Below, piece by piece: positions 1 through 10,778 of a stretch of DNA of 39,049 nucleotides (the stretch's first letter is position 1; the number at the start of each line of letters is the position of its first letter). The stretch lies in NCBI RefSeq assembly GCF_001703635.1, contig NZ_LQZT01000002.1, forward strand, positions 131,718-170,766, read 5' to 3'. The stretch is from Parahoeflea olei. Lineage in GTDB: Bacteria; Pseudomonadota; Alphaproteobacteria; Rhizobiales; Rhizobiaceae. The position numbers were made by a program, and so were the translations under genes. Below the pieces are notes generated by a model. The model ran no database searches. It was not told the DNA's origin and saw nothing but the letters and a program-made list of their open reading frames with translations.

Positions 1-1217
1 TCCGGCGGCACATAGGCGATCGAACCCGAGCCCTCGTCGTTCTCGTTCTCGCCCTGGATATGGCCGCGCAGCTCGCTTTCGCCGGCAGGCTTCACGCGTC
101 CGCGCAGCTCTTCCGGAACCGGCTCCTCGACGCGGATGTCGGGCTTGATGCCGGTGCCCTGGATCGAGGTGCCCGAGGGCGTGTAGTAGAGCGCGGTGGT
201 GAGCCTCAGCGCCGTCTTGGAATCGAGCGGGATGATGGTCTGCACCGAGCCCTTGCCGAACGAGGTGGTGCCGAGCACGGTCGCGCGGCGATGGTCCTGC
301 AGCGCGCCGGCGACGATCTCGGAGGCCGAGGCCGAACCGCCATTGATCATCACGATCACCGGCTTGCCGCCGGTGAGATCGCCCGGGCGCGAATTGAAGC
401 GCCGGGTTTCTTCCGGGTTGCGGCCGCGGGTGGAGACGATCTCACCCCGGTCGAGGAAGGCGTCGGAGACGCTGATCGCCTGATCGAGCAGGCCGCCCGG
501 GTTGAGCCTCAGATCGAGCACGAAGCCCTTGAGCTTGTCCTTGCCCACCTCGGCGGTGATCTTCTCGATGGCGTCGGAAAGATCGTCATAGGTCTTTTCG
601 GTGAACGAGATCACCCGGAGATAGCCGACATCCTCCTCGACGCGGTAGCGCACCGCCTTGACCGTGATGATGTCGCGGGTGACCTTGATCTTGATCGGCT
701 GGTCGGCGCCTTCGCGCAGCACGGTGAGTTCGATCGAGGTGTTGACCGGGCCGCGCATCTTGTCGACGGCATCGCCGAGCGACAGGCCGCGCACCGGTTC
801 CCCGTCGATTTCGGAGATGAAGTCACCGGCCAGCACGCCGGCCTTGGCGGCGGGCGTGTCGTCGATCGGCGCGATCACCTTGACCAGCTCGTCCTCCATC
901 GTCACCTCGATGCCGAGGCCGCCGAATTCGCCCCGGGTCTGGGTGCGCATGTCGTCGGCGGCTTCCTGGTTGAGGTAGCTCGAATGCGGGTCGAGCGAGG
1001 ACAGCATGCCGTTGATGGCGCTTTCGATCAGCTTGTCTTCCTGCGGCGGCGTCACATATTGCGCGCGCACGCGTTCGAACACGTTTCCGAAAATGGCGAG
1101 CTGGCGATAGGTCTCGGTGCCTGCCGCATTGGCCGAGCCGCTATAGGCGTTGATTGCACTCACGGAGGCCGCGCCCATCAGCGCGCCGACCGCAAGAAGT
1201 GTGACCTTACGTATCAT
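1..1217 (-). CDS. ctpA: S41-family C-terminal processing peptidase (partial, 3' end outside window)
   Basis: A periplasmic serine protease of the CtpA/Prc-like S41 family, which trims C-termini of envelope proteins and, in several proteobacteria, degrades cell-wall hydrolases. About 405 residues are visible. An N-terminal hydrophobic signal segment covers residues 1-32. A PDZ-type domain lies around residues 98-165. The peptidase core carries the catalytic serine in GGSASASEI and the catalytic lysine in TFGKGSVQT. The family is usually about 440 residues, so only the tail is cut by the window edge. The ATG at 1217 overlaps the end of the upstream envC-like gene by 11 bp, which suggests translational coupling. 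Pairing with an EnvC-type factor is the conserved rhizobial order and fits a shared role in peptidoglycan turnover. Confidence 0.95.
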   Translation of the reverse strand, partial: MIRKVTLLAVGALMGAASVSAINAYSGSANAAGTETYRQLAIFGNVFERVRAQYVTPPQEDKLIESAINGMLSSLDPHSSYLNQEAADDMRTQTRGEFGGLGIEVTMEDELVKVIAPIDDTPAAKAGVLAGDFISEIDGEPVRGLSLGDAVDKMRGPVNTSIELTVLREGADQPIKIKVTRDIITVKAVRYRVEEDVGYLRVISFTEKTYDDLSDAIEKITAEVGKDKLKGFVLDLRLNPGGLLDQAISVSDAFLDRGEIVSTRGRNPEETRRFNSRPGDLTGGKPVIVMINGGSASASEIVAGALQDHRRATVLGTTSFGKGSVQTIIPLDSKTALRLTTALYYTPSGTSIQGTGIKPDIRVEEPVPEELRGRVKPAGESELRGHIQGENENDEGSGSIAYVPP

Positions 1218-2673
1218 TTCTTGCCTTTCTCGAAGACATCGAGTCTTTCCACCATCTGCGCGGATCGACCGGTTGACCGTCTTTTCTGATCTCAATGTAA
1301 AGTGTCGGACGCTCGGAGGCCAGCGTCAATGCCGATGAACCTGCAAATCTCGTCGCGCCCATCGTTGCCAGTGGTTCGCCGGCCAGCACGAACTGACCCG
1401 CAGATACCTTGATCTTTTCCATTCCGGCAAGAACCACGTGGTGCTTTTCTCCCGTGTCAAGAATAACGACTTCGCCATAGCTGCGAAACGGGCCCGCATA
1501 GGCGATCCAGCCGTCGGCCGGGGCCCGGACCATAGCGTCCGCGGTGGTTGCCACCACTTCGCCCGCCAGCGTATGCCCGGTGCCGTCGTCTGCGCCGAAA
1601 TACCGCACGGTTTCGCCCGAGACAGGGCGAACCAGCGTACCGGTCAGTTTCGAAAACACATATGCCGGCATAATGCGGTTTTTGTCGGGCACGGCCACGG
1701 CAGCGAAGGCGCGGGCCCGCTCGATCTGCTCGGCGAGCTTGCGCTGGCGTTCTTCCTCGGCAAGCCGTGCGGCCTCGGCGGCGGCCCGCAGCGAGGCGAT
1801 CTCGTCGGCGAGGGCGGCGATCGCCGATTCGAGCTCGCCCGAGCGCACCGACAGGGCTTCGGCGCGCTCGCGCTCGCGCTCGAGCCGCTTCTGGCTTTCG
1901 GCCTGCAGCGCGCTCTTCTCGGTGGCCAGGTTGGCGAGCCGTTCTTCTTCCGCCGCGTTTTCCTCGAGCGCCGCGGCGAGCGTGCGCCGCTCTTCGGTGA
2001 TGGCCTGGCGGAGGGCCGCGAGTTCCTTGAGGTCTGCGGCAAGCGCCTCGGTTTCGGCACGGATCTCCGGCACCACCGCCCCCAGAAGGATGGCGCTGCG
2101 CACCGAGGACAGCGCGTCCTCGGGGCTCACAAGCAGTGCGGGCGGCGGATCGCGCCCGATTCGCTGCAGGGCGGCAAGCACCTCCGCCAGCACCGAGCGG
2201 CGCGACAACAGCGATAGCCGCACCGCCTCCTGGCGCTCGGACAGGCCGGTCATGGCACGTTCGCCCGCGGCGATCTTCTCGTCTAGCTCGGCCCGCCGCG
2301 CGCCCGCTTCGGCGATCTTGCGGTCGAGTTCTTCCTGGTCGGCGCGCAATGCGGCGACGTCGTCCTCAAGCGTGGCCAGCGCCTTGGCCGCCAGCTCCGC
2401 CTGTTCGGCGACGGATTTCAGCTCCTGCCGGTTTTCCTGGGCCTGCTGTTCGAGTTCGCTGGCAGCGGCGGTGGAATCAGCATCGGCATCCGCCGTGGCG
2501 CGAGCGGGGAGGGCCGGCGTGAGCGAAAGCAGCGCCGCCAGCACGAGCGATGCGGCGGCGCGAACCGGGACGCGCGCGACCGCCTCCGGCCCAGCCCCGG
2601 TCAGGCGGGCGGGTCGGGCATTCAGGGTCCGGGCGGGGCCGGACCGGACCGATTCGGACCGGCGGCTCAACAT
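1207..2673 (-). CDS. EnvC-like murein hydrolase activator (coiled coil plus degenerate LytM/M23 domain)
   Basis: A 488-residue secreted protein. Residues 1-35 form an unusual Arg-rich extension, followed by a hydrophobic signal segment (about 36-60, ending in PALPARATA). A long Glu/Ala/Leu/Arg-rich coiled coil runs from about 65 to 340, and a LytM (M23-like) domain occupies the C-terminal 130 residues. The zinc-site motifs are not intact: where active M23 enzymes have an HxH (as in LHFE), this protein reads LYIEIRKDGQPVDP. That is the pattern of EnvC-type proteins, which activate amidases during septal cell-wall splitting instead of cutting themselves. The start is the only ATG before the signal segment; a modest AGGA lies just upstream. 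It is followed by, and overlaps, ctpA. Confidence 0.88.
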   Translation of the reverse strand: MLSRRSESVRSGPARTLNARPARLTGAGPEAVARVPVRAAASLVLAALLSLTPALPARATADADADSTAAASELEQQAQENRQELKSVAEQAELAAKALATLEDDVAALRADQEELDRKIAEAGARRAELDEKIAAGERAMTGLSERQEAVRLSLLSRRSVLAEVLAALQRIGRDPPPALLVSPEDALSSVRSAILLGAVVPEIRAETEALAADLKELAALRQAITEERRTLAAALEENAAEEERLANLATEKSALQAESQKRLERERERAEALSVRSGELESAIAALADEIASLRAAAEAARLAEEERQRKLAEQIERARAFAAVAVPDKNRIMPAYVFSKLTGTLVRPVSGETVRYFGADDGTGHTLAGEVVATTADAMVRAPADGWIAYAGPFRSYGEVVILDTGEKHHVVLAGMEKIKVSAGQFVLAGEPLATMGATRFAGSSALTLASERPTLYIEIRKDGQPVDPRRWWKDSMSSRKARNDT

Positions 2674-2765
2674 GGCGTCATCCTAGCCGCTCCGGCGTTA
2701 AAGCTCCATTAACCAACAGGGGTGAGCGATCACATCTTTGCGGCGGGATCCGGGCCCGGCCTGCT

Positions 2766-3248
2766 TCAGGCGCGGTGATAGGGATGGCCGGCAAGGATGG
2801 TGACGGCGCGGTAGAGCTGTTCGGCGGCCATGATGCGCACCAGCTGGTGCGGCCAGGTCATGCGGCCGAAGGAGATGACCGCGTCCGCCCTGGCGTGAAG
2901 CTCGGGATCGAGCCCGTCGGCGCCACCGATGGCGACCACGAGGTCGCGCCGCCCATCGTCGCGCAGACGCGCCAGCAGATCTGCGAAGCCTCGCGAATCG
3001 GGCGTCTTGCCGCGCTCGTCGAGCAGGATCAGCGCGGCGCCGTCCGCAAGCAGGCGGTCGAGCTGGGCCGCTTCGTCCTTCTTGCGCAGATCGGCCGTCG
3101 GCGCCCGGCTTTCGGCGACCTCGACGGTGCGCGCGAAATCGAGGCCCAGCGCGCCGCCGGCCTTGGCGAGCCGGTCGAGATATCGTCCGGAAAGCTCGCT
3201 CTCGGGGCCGGCCTTGAGCCGTCCGACGGCAAACAACGTGATTCGCAT
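2766..3248 (-). CDS. rlmH: 23S rRNA (pseudouridine-1915-N3)-methyltransferase RlmH
   Basis: A 160-residue SPOUT-class methyltransferase that uses SAM to methylate pseudouridine 1915 in helix 69 of 23S rRNA, acting on assembled 70S ribosomes. The length matches the family (about 155-160). The conserved LDERGKTPDSRGFADLL segment and the SAM-knot motif AIGGADGLDPEL are present. The C-terminal stretch FGRMTWPHQLVRIMAAEQLYRA is also typical. It follows rsfS in the usual rhizobial order, with a 235-bp gap that contains an inverted repeat. Confidence 0.96.
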   Translation of the reverse strand: MRITLFAVGRLKAGPESELSGRYLDRLAKAGGALGLDFARTVEVAESRAPTADLRKKDEAAQLDRLLADGAALILLDERGKTPDSRGFADLLARLRDDGRRDLVVAIGGADGLDPELHARADAVISFGRMTWPHQLVRIMAAEQLYRAVTILAGHPYHRA

Positions 3249-3415
3249 GGTGAATTTTCCTGTTGCGGGCGGTTAAATCGGCCGAGCCGTCGCCCCGGGA
3301 GGACCCGGCGGCTGCGCATCAGGCCCTGTGCCGCGATCACCACCCCGACTGCGCAGCCGGCGCGGGCGCGCAGCAGTGGGGTGGGGCAGGCTTCCAACCC
3401 GTGCAAGGGGCTTTG

Positions 3416-3439
3416 CGTCCGGACGAGAACATCCGGACG
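3416..3439. repeat. 8-bp perfect inverted repeat between rsfS and rlmH
   Basis: CGTCCGGA at 3416-3423 and TCCGGACG at 3432-3439 are perfect inverted copies separated by 8 nt. They lie in the 235-bp gap between rsfS and rlmH (3249-3483), which otherwise shows no gene. There is no following T run, so it is not a clear intrinsic terminator. It could be an RNA stem that tunes expression inside the operon. Confidence 0.4.
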
Positions 3440-3483
3440 TGGCATGCATCGGGCAAGCGGTCCGGCCAGGCAGGCCGTGCCGG

Positions 3484-3948
3484 TCAATGCAGTTTCGGGT
3501 CCTCGATCTCGGGCGTCTGCCACATCTTCTCGATGTTGTAGAACTCCCGGATTTCCGGCCGGAACACATGCACGATGACATCGCCCGAATCGATCAACAC
3601 CCAGTCTCCGGCCGCCAGTCCCTCGACCCGCGGCGTGCCGAAACCGGCATCCTTGAGTGCGCTGATCAGGTGGTCGCAGACCGCCGCCACATGACGGTTG
3701 GATCGGCCTGAAGCCACGACCATGTGGTCGCCCAGCGCCGATTTGCCCGCGATGTCGATGATGACGATGTCTTCTGCCTTGGAGTCCGCCAAGCTGTCGC
3801 GGACGGTTTCAAGCTGGCGCAGAGCGGCCTGTTCGCCACTGCCCGCCGGCGGTGAGAATGCGCTTGCAGCGATTCTCTTTGCGTGTGCTGTTCCCAGTGT
3901 GGTTCCCTTCCTCTGCCTGAACAGTCCAACAATCGCCGGGATTTTCAA
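3484..3948 (-). CDS. rsfS: Ribosome silencing factor RsfS (DUF143/Iojap family)
   Basis: Cytoplasmic protein that binds L14 on the 50S subunit and blocks subunit joining under nutrient stress. The Oligomerisation/Iojap core spans about residues 40-150, with conserved SKAEDIVIIDIAGKSALGDH, the GxxDWVLIDSGDVIVHVF segment and the closing REFYNIEKMW. The first 40 residues (KIPAIVGLFRQRKGTTLG and on) are poorly conserved, so the true start may lie downstream. No in-frame ATG occurs between 3948 and the core, so the ATG at 3948 is kept. It sits between nadD and rlmH as in other rhizobia. Confidence 0.93.
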   Translation of the reverse strand: MKIPAIVGLFRQRKGTTLGTAHAKRIAASAFSPPAGSGEQAALRQLETVRDSLADSKAEDIVIIDIAGKSALGDHMVVASGRSNRHVAAVCDHLISALKDAGFGTPRVEGLAAGDWVLIDSGDVIVHVFRPEIREFYNIEKMWQTPEIEDPKLH

Positions 3949-3997
3949 CGCAGAAACCGCGGCGCACCGTTAAGATAGTCACGGACCCGGGTGTTTT

Positions 3998-4603
3998 TCA
4001 AGATACAGGCGTGCCCGCCGCCGCGCGCTCGCCCCGGATCGCGGTCGAGGACAGCGAGGAGCGCGGTCCGTGGATGAAGGTCCAGGCCGGCGCGTTGAGC
4101 GAGGCGAGCGTCGCCGCATCGTCCTCGTCGACGCGTGCATGGGTGTAGGTCTTGGCCATTTTCGACGACAGATAGGCCAGCGTCGATCCCGGCCGGTCAA
4201 TCACGGCGATCGGGAAGGTCTCGGCGATGGTGCGCCAGTCCTGCCAGTGGTGGAAGCTTCTGAGATTGTCCGCGCCCATGATCCAGACGAAGCGGATGCC
4301 GGGATTGCGGGCCTTGACGAAGGCCAGCGTCTCGGCGGTGTAGCGCAGCCCGTGGGCCGCTTCGAAGGCAGTGACCTTGACGCGCGGTCCCGGCGCGAGC
4401 GCGCGGCTCATCGCCACGCGGTCCTCGAGGCTTGCGAGCTCGGAATGGCTCTTGAGCGGATTGCCGGGCGTGACCATCCACCACAACTGGTCGAGGCCGA
4501 GCCGTCTCAGCGCGATCTCGGCCACCAGCTCATGGCCCCGGTGCGGCGGATTGAAGGAGCCGCCGAACAGGCCGACGCTCATGCCGCGCTCGACATGCGG
4601 CAT
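3998..4603 (-). CDS. nadD: Nicotinate-nucleotide adenylyltransferase
   Basis: Transfers AMP from ATP to nicotinate mononucleotide, the penultimate step of NAD synthesis. It is about 201 residues from the ATG at 4603. The nucleotidyltransferase signature GLFGGSFNPPHRGH lies at the N-terminus. WWMVTPGNPLK, the FVWIMGADNL segment and the C-terminal SSTAIR motif are also present. The start is uncertain. A GTG at 4633 and a TTG at 4642 are in frame and would place the gene right against the proA stop, while an ATG at 4582 (MSVGLFGG) would give a shorter protein. Rhizobial homologues usually carry residues resembling RPSFLKMPHVE before the motif, so one of the longer forms may be correct. Confidence 0.93.
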   Translation of the reverse strand: MPHVERGMSVGLFGGSFNPPHRGHELVAEIALRRLGLDQLWWMVTPGNPLKSHSELASLEDRVAMSRALAPGPRVKVTAFEAAHGLRYTAETLAFVKARNPGIRFVWIMGADNLRSFHHWQDWRTIAETFPIAVIDRPGSTLAYLSSKMAKTYTHARVDEDDAATLASLNAPAWTFIHGPRSSLSSTAIRGERAAAGTPVS

Positions 4604-4638
4604 CTTCAGGAAGGACGGCCTCAGCGCGCGCACCCCGC

Positions 4639-5922
4639 TCAAGGCCGGATCTGGCCGGTGCCGTGCACGCGATATTTGAACGAGGTCAGTTGCTCGACGC
4701 CGACGGGCCCGCGGGCATGCATCTTGCCCGTGGCGATGCCGATTTCCGCACCCATGCCGAATTCGCCGCCATCGGCGAACTGGGTCGAGGCGTTGTGCAA
4801 CAGGATTGCCGAATCGATCTCCGAGAAGAAGCGCTCGACCACTTCGGGATCCTCGGCGATCACCGCCTCGGTGTGGTTGGAGGACCACTCGGCGATGTGC
4901 GCGATGGCGCCGTCGATGCCGTCGACGAAGCGTGCGGAAATGATGGCGTCGAGATATTCGGTGCGCCAGTCCTCGTCGGTGGCGGGCGTGGCCGCGGGCA
5001 GCAGCGCCATGACGTCGCTGTCGCCATGGATCTCGCAGCCGGCGGCGGACAGGTCGGAAAGGATCGCTGCGGCGACGTCGCGGTCGAGCGCGCTGTCGAT
5101 CAGCAGGGTTTCGGCCGATCCGCAGATGCCGGTGCGGCGCATCTTGGCATTGAGCACGATGCTGCGCGCCATGGCGGGGTTGGCGGACTTGTCGACATAG
5201 ACGTGGCAGAGGCCCTCGAGATGGGCGAACACCGGCACGCGGGCATCGGCCTGGACGCGGGCGACCAGGCTCTTGCCGCCGCGCGGGACGATCACATCGA
5301 CCGTGCCACCGAGACCGGTCAGCAATTCGCCCACGGCGGCGCGGTCGCTGACCGGAATCATCTGGATCGCGTCGGCGGGCAGGCCCGCGGTTTCGAGCCC
5401 TTCGACCAGGCAGGCATGGATCGCGCGCGAGGAATGGAACGAATCCGATCCGCCGCGCAGGATCACGGCATTGCCGGATTTGAGGCACAGCGCGCCGGCG
5501 TCGGCCGTCACGTTCGGGCGGCTTTCATAGATCACGCCGATGACGCCGAGCGGCGTGCGCACGCGCTCGATCCTGAGTCCGTTGGGCCGGTTCCAGGCGG
5601 CGATCACGCCGCCCACCGGATCGGGCAGGGCGGCGATCGCGCGGATGCCGTCGACCATGGCGGCGATGCGGCCCTCGTCGAGACTGAGCCGGTCGAGCAG
5701 GGAGGCGGCCATGCCGCTGTCGCGACCGGCCTGCATGTCGAGCGCATTGGCCTCGAGGATCTCGGCCCTGCGCGCCGTGATCGCCTGCGCCATCGCCTCG
5801 AGCGCCGCGTTCTTGCGCTCCGTCCCCGCGGTCGCCAGTGGCCGCGCCGCCGCTTTCGCGCGACGGCCGATATCGGCCATCAGCGAAGCGATCTCGGTTC
5901 GGGACGTGGTTTTTTCCAGCAT
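4639..5922 (-). CDS. proA: Gamma-glutamyl phosphate reductase
   Basis: NADPH-dependent enzyme of the aldehyde dehydrogenase superfamily. It reduces gamma-glutamyl phosphate to glutamate semialdehyde, the second step of proline synthesis. The 427 residues match the family. The catalytic cysteine lies in [14 protein letters not shown], and the family motifs [13 protein letters not shown] and [14 protein letters not shown] are present. It lies 83 bp downstream of proB, so the two form the standard proBA pair inside the obgE operon, and it nearly abuts nadD. Confidence 0.97.
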   Translation of the reverse strand: MLEKTTSRTEIASLMADIGRRAKAAARPLATAGTERKNAALEAMAQAITARRAEILEANALDMQAGRDSGMAASLLDRLSLDEGRIAAMVDGIRAIAALPDPVGGVIAAWNRPNGLRIERVRTPLGVIGVIYESRPNVTADAGALCLKSGNAVILRGGSDSFHSSRAIHACLVEGLETAGLPADAIQMIPVSDRAAVGELLTGLGGTVDVIVPRGGKSLVARVQADARVPVFAHLEGLCHVYVDKSANPAMARSIVLNAKMRRTGICGSAETLLIDSALDRDVAAAILSDLSAAGCEIHGDSDVMALLPAATPATDEDWRTEYLDAIISARFVDGIDGAIAHIAEWSSNHTEAVIAEDPEVVERFFSEIDSAILLHNASTQFADGGEFGMGAEIGIATGKMHARGPVGVEQLTSFKYRVHGTGQIRP

Positions 5923-6005
5923 GGCGGCTCTCCGGGCGGACGGTCAGGCGGTTTTCTTACGCAATCCATGCCGTGCCGTAAAGCCGGGCGGTCCGCGCTT
6001 TGCTG

Positions 6006-7148
6006 TCAGCCGTGCGGTGCGGGGCCGGAGGTGATCACCATGTCGTCGCGATGGATCATCGCCGCCCGGCCGGAATAGCCGAGAATGGCTTCGATCTCGC
6101 CCGACTTGCGCCCGGCGATGCGCCGCGCCTCGTCGGCGTCATAGGCGCACAGTCCGCGGGCGATCTCGCGTCCGTCCGCATCGCAGACCGCGACCGGGTC
6201 GCCGCGGTGGAACTCGCCGAGAACGGTGCGCACGCCCGCCGGCAGCAGGCTCTTGCCGTGTCGCAGCGCGGTTTCGGCGCCCGTGTCGATGCCGAGCCGG
6301 CCCGCGGGTTCGAGCTGGCCCGCGATCCAGGTCTTGCGCGCGGTCTGGGGCGTGCCGGACGGCTGGAACCAGCTTGAGCGGGCGCCATTGTCGATCGCCG
6401 CAAGCGGATGCGCGGTCTTGCCCGACGCGATGATCATGGCGCAGCCGGCGCCGGTGGCGATCTTGCCGGCATCGATCTTGGTCTTCATGCCGCCGCGCGA
6501 CAGCTCCGACCCGGCATCGCCCGCCATCGCCTCGATCTCGGGGGTGATCGCCTCAATGGTCTCGAGGAAGCGGGCCTCAGGGTCGAGATGCGGCGGGGCG
6601 GTGTAGAGCCCGTCGATGTCCGACATCAGCACCAGCAGGTCGGCGCTGACCATGGTGGCGACCCGGGCGGCGAGCCGGTCGTTGTCGCCGTAGCGGATCT
6701 CGCTGGTGGCAACCGTGTCGTTCTCGTTGATGATCGGCACCGCGCCGTGGCGCATCAGTTCGGCCATGGTGGCGCGCGCGTTGAGATAGCGCCGCCGCTC
6801 CTCGGTGTCGCCGAGCGTGAGCAGGATCTGGCCTGCGACGATGTCGTGGGTGGAGAGATTGGCCGACCAGGCGCGGGCGAGCGCGATCTGACCCACGGCG
6901 GCGGCGGCCTGGCTGGCTTCGAGCCTGAGCGGACCGCTTGCCAGACCGAGCACCGTGCGGCCCATGGCGATCGCGCCCGAGGAGACCACCAGCACCTCCG
7001 CGCCCGCGCGTTTGAGAGCGGCGATGTCGGCGCAGAGGGATTCGAGCCAGGCCGATTTCAGCCCGGTGTCGCGGTCCACCAGCAAGGCCGAGCCGATCTT
7101 GATGACGATCCGCCTGTGGGCGGATACCGGTTTGCGGGAGCCGTTCAT
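6006..7148 (-). CDS. proB: Glutamate 5-kinase
   Basis: Phosphorylates glutamate to gamma-glutamyl phosphate, the first committed step of proline synthesis and usually the point of proline feedback inhibition. The 380 residues hold an N-terminal amino-acid-kinase domain (about 1-260) with [29 protein letters not shown] and [13 protein letters not shown]-terminal PUA domain covers about 285-375. The gene starts 2 bp after the obgE stop, so the two are almost certainly co-transcribed. Confidence 0.97.
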   Translation of the reverse strand: MNGSRKPVSAHRRIVIKIGSALLVDRDTGLKSAWLESLCADIAALKRAGAEVLVVSSGAIAMGRTVLGLASGPLRLEASQAAAAVGQIALARAWSANLSTHDIVAGQILLTLGDTEERRRYLNARATMAELMRHGAVPIINENDTVATSEIRYGDNDRLAARVATMVSADLLVLMSDIDGLYTAPPHLDPEARFLETIEAITPEIEAMAGDAGSELSRGGMKTKIDAGKIATGAGCAMIIASGKTAHPLAAIDNGARSSWFQPSGTPQTARKTWIAGQLEPAGRLGIDTGAETALRHGKSLLPAGVRTVLGEFHRGDPVAVCDADGREIARGLCAYDADEARRIAGRKSGEIEAILGYSGRAAMIHRDDMVITSGPAPHG

Positions 7149-7150
7149 GG

Positions 7151-8303
<1,153 letters not shown>

Positions 8304-8382
8304 AGCCTATCGTGCAGCCGGCCGATGGCGGGGAGGCCCCGGAGCCCCCGGAGCCGCTGAGTTCGCGCCTTTTGCGGCCGGA

Positions 8383-8925
8383 TCAGGGGCGGATGGCGCG
8401 CGCCTCGGAGAGCGTGCGGGCGAAATTGACCCGGACGCGGGCGACAGGCAGCGCGAACTTGGTCACCAGCGCGGTGTTGCGCAGGGTGTCATCCTCCAGG
8501 AGCACCAGCTTGTCGAAGAAGCGGACCACGTTGCGCTTCTCGGAGGGGTCGAGATCGACGCGATAGGAGAAGCGCGCCGTGTTGCCCGAAAGATGCACGG
8601 TGGTTTCGCCCAGCACATCCTCGCGGGTGCCCGTATAGGTGTTCGGTCCGGTGCGGGTGAAGACCCAGGTCTTGGTGTCGCGTTCGCCGTCGTCGTAGCG
8701 GAAGTCCTCGCGCAGGGTGAGGACCTTGCCGCGGACCGTGCCCGTCAGGTCCACGCGGAAGGAGCGGCTGACCCCGGTGATCGACCCGAAGCTGCCGAAG
8801 GCATAGGTCTTGCCCGCGAAAAAGTCCTCGAGCCTCAGGTCCCTGGCCTGGAGCGGGCCCGCGGCCAGGAGCAGGGTCAGTGGCAGGGCGGCGAGAACGG
8901 GCAGAAGGCGGCGCAGACGGATCAT
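8383..8925 (-). CDS. DUF3833 family secreted protein
   Basis: A 180-residue exported protein of unknown function. A signal segment covers residues 1-28 (LLPVLAALPLTLLLAAGPLQA, cleavage near LQARD). The rest matches the DUF3833 pattern: a short LEDFFAGKTYAFG entry, then beta-rich FRVDLTGTV, FRYDDGERDTKTWVF and TYTGTREDVLGET strands, consistent with a lipocalin-like barrel. The ATG at 8925 is chosen over the one at 8946 because an AAAGGAT Shine-Dalgarno lies 7 nt upstream of it. There is no lipobox cysteine, so it is probably soluble in the periplasm. It is transcribed toward obgE but separated from it by a promoter. Confidence 0.78.
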   Translation of the reverse strand: MIRLRRLLPVLAALPLTLLLAAGPLQARDLRLEDFFAGKTYAFGSFGSITGVSRSFRVDLTGTVRGKVLTLREDFRYDDGERDTKTWVFTRTGPNTYTGTREDVLGETTVHLSGNTARFSYRVDLDPSEKRNVVRFFDKLVLLEDDTLRNTALVTKFALPVARVRVNFARTLSEARAIRP

Positions 8926-9017
8926 GGGCGTATCCTTTCGGGTCATGACCGCGTCTACGCGGAACCGGCCGGGATGGATCAGGCGGCGGGCCTGTGTCGA
9001 CCCGCCGCCCGAGATGC

Positions 9018-9668
9018 CTAGGAGGCCCGTGCCCGGTTTTCGCTCGACCAGCCGATCAGCGACACCCAGGTCTTGCGGTCGAGCCGGAACCACTCGACCG
9101 CGGCGCTGGCATTGATCGACTGGATGTGGATCATGCCGGACCCCTGGAACTGGAAGCCGCTTTTCTGCAGCACCCGGCGCGAGGCGGGGTTGATCACCCG
9201 GCAGCGGGCGTCGATATGGTCGATCTCGCGGGTGCGGAAGGCCATGTCGACCAGCGCATGCACGGCTTCGGTGGCTATGCCGCGGCGCCAGAACGGCTCG
9301 CCGATCCAGTAACCGATCTCGGGTGAAACGCCGTCCTTGCCGGTTTCGAGCGAGCAGCAGCCATAAAGTTTGCCGCTCTCGGAATCGGTGATCGCATAGA
9401 CGCAATTGCCATTCCCGCGGTGGGCGGAGGTACGCACGAAGGTTTCCGCGTCGGTTCGGCCATAGGGATGCGGAATGCGCGATACCATGGTGGCGATGGC
9501 CGGGTTGTCGGCGAGAATGGCAATGGCGTCGATGTCCTCGGCGTGGGGCGCGCGCAGGACAAGGTTCTCGGTCACCAGGACCGGGCAGTCGTAGCTGGGC
9601 GGCCGGTCGAGGCTCAGCGTGTCGAGACAAGGCTCGCCGGCCAGGTCTCTCTCAGGTTCGTGTCTCAT
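9018..9668 (-). CDS. GNAT-family N-acetyltransferase (RimJ/RimL-like)
   Basis: About 216 residues. The core begins LVTENLVLRAPHAEDIDAIA, the usual opening of RimJ/RimL-type acetyltransferases. It continues with IGYWIGEPFWRRGIATEAV (the acetyl-CoA binding loop, RRGIAT) and ARCRVINPASRRVLQKSGF. The substrate, a protein N-terminus or a small amine, cannot be told from the sequence. The ATG at 9668 is preferred over the one at 9674, because the GGAG at the promoter side is 8 nt from the former and only 1 nt from the latter. A GNAT gene between rpmA and obgE is common in rhizobia. Confidence 0.88.
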   Translation of the reverse strand: MRHEPERDLAGEPCLDTLSLDRPPSYDCPVLVTENLVLRAPHAEDIDAIAILADNPAIATMVSRIPHPYGRTDAETFVRTSAHRGNGNCVYAITDSESGKLYGCCSLETGKDGVSPEIGYWIGEPFWRRGIATEAVHALVDMAFRTREIDHIDARCRVINPASRRVLQKSGFQFQGSGMIHIQSINASAAVEWFRLDRKTWVSLIGWSSENRARAS

Positions 9669-9697
9669 GGTCATTCTCCGGTTTTGGACAAAGGAAA

Positions 9698-9721
9698 GGG
9701 GAGATGGCGTCCCATCTCCCC
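9698..9721 (-). terminator. Rho-independent-type terminator after rplU-rpmA
   Basis: GGGGAGATGG (9698-9707) and CCATCTCCCC (9712-9721) form a perfect 10-bp stem with a 4-nt loop. Read on the minus strand the stem is followed by TTTCCTTTG. It lies between the rpmA stop and the GNAT start, so it should end the ribosomal-protein transcript. A second small stem with a TTTT loop (TCCGGA-TTTT-TCCGGA, 9730-9745) lies just before it. Confidence 0.65.
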
Positions 9722-9799
9722 TGCCTAGATCCGGATTTTTCCGGAGGATGCCTGTTCAGGCCGGGTCGATGAGACGCCGGCTTGCTTGAAGGATCCGGC

Positions 9800-10069
<270 letters not shown>

Positions 10070-10148
10070 GGGTCTGCTCCTGTTCCGCCCCTATGGGCGA
10101 TTTGTCTCTTCTGCGGCCGTGGCCGCCAGGGCCCGAACGGGCGGTTGA

Positions 10149-10778
10149 TTACTTGGCGAGAGCCTTGGCCTGTTCGCGCCAGTCCGAAATCTGGTCTGCG
10201 CTGAACGGCATGGCTTCGTCGATGCGGGCGATGTCGGCGTCGGTGAGCGCTGCGACCTGGGCAAAGGTGGTGATGCCCTGCTCGTTGAGCTGGCCGGCCG
10301 CGACCGGGCCGATGCCCTTGATCTTGGTCAGGTTGTCGCCCTTGCCTTCCGGCGCGGAAAACAGCGGTGCGGCTGCTGCCTCGGCCTTGGGGGCGTCCGC
10401 CTTCTTGGCCTCTGCCTTCGGCGCGTCGTCCTTCTTCGCGGCAGCCTTCTTGGCGGGCTTGGCGCCGCCGGTCAGGATGTCGGTGATCTTGACGATGGTC
10501 TGGTGCTGGCGATGGCCGCGAATGCGCTTGGAGTTCTGCCGGCGGCGCTTCTTGAAGGCGATGACCTTGCGGGCGCGGCCCTGCTCGACGACTTCGGCGA
10601 CGACCATGGCGCCTTCGACGAAGGGTGCGCCGATGGTTGCGCCGGCGCCTTCGCCGACCATCAGGACTTCGCCGAATTCGACGGTGTCGCCGGCGGCGCC
10701 TTCGAGCTTCTCGATCGTCAGAACGTCATTGGCGGCGACGCGGTACTGCTTGCCGCCGGTTTTGATGACTGCGAACAT
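10149..10778 (-). CDS. rplU: 50S ribosomal protein L21 with C-terminal helix-hairpin-helix extension
   Basis: Residues 1-103 are a complete L21, an early-assembly 23S rRNA binding protein ([20 protein letters not shown] at the start, [17 protein letters not shown] near the end). Most bacterial L21 proteins stop there; this one has 209 residues. After an Ala/Lys-rich linker (about 108-145) comes a helix-hairpin-helix domain (about 150-209) with [18 protein letters not shown] and [17 protein letters not shown]. This kind of motif binds nucleic-acid backbones non-specifically. Long L21 proteins of this sort are known in rhizobia, but the role of the tail is unclear. It is followed by rpmA. Confidence 0.96.
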   Translation of the reverse strand: MFAVIKTGGKQYRVAANDVLTIEKLEGAAGDTVEFGEVLMVGEGAGATIGAPFVEGAMVVAEVVEQGRARKVIAFKKRRRQNSKRIRGHRQHQTIVKITDILTGGAKPAKKAAAKKDDAPKAEAKKADAPKAEAAAAPLFSAPEGKGDNLTKIKGIGPVAAGQLNEQGITTFAQVAALTDADIARIDEAMPFSADQISDWREQAKALAK

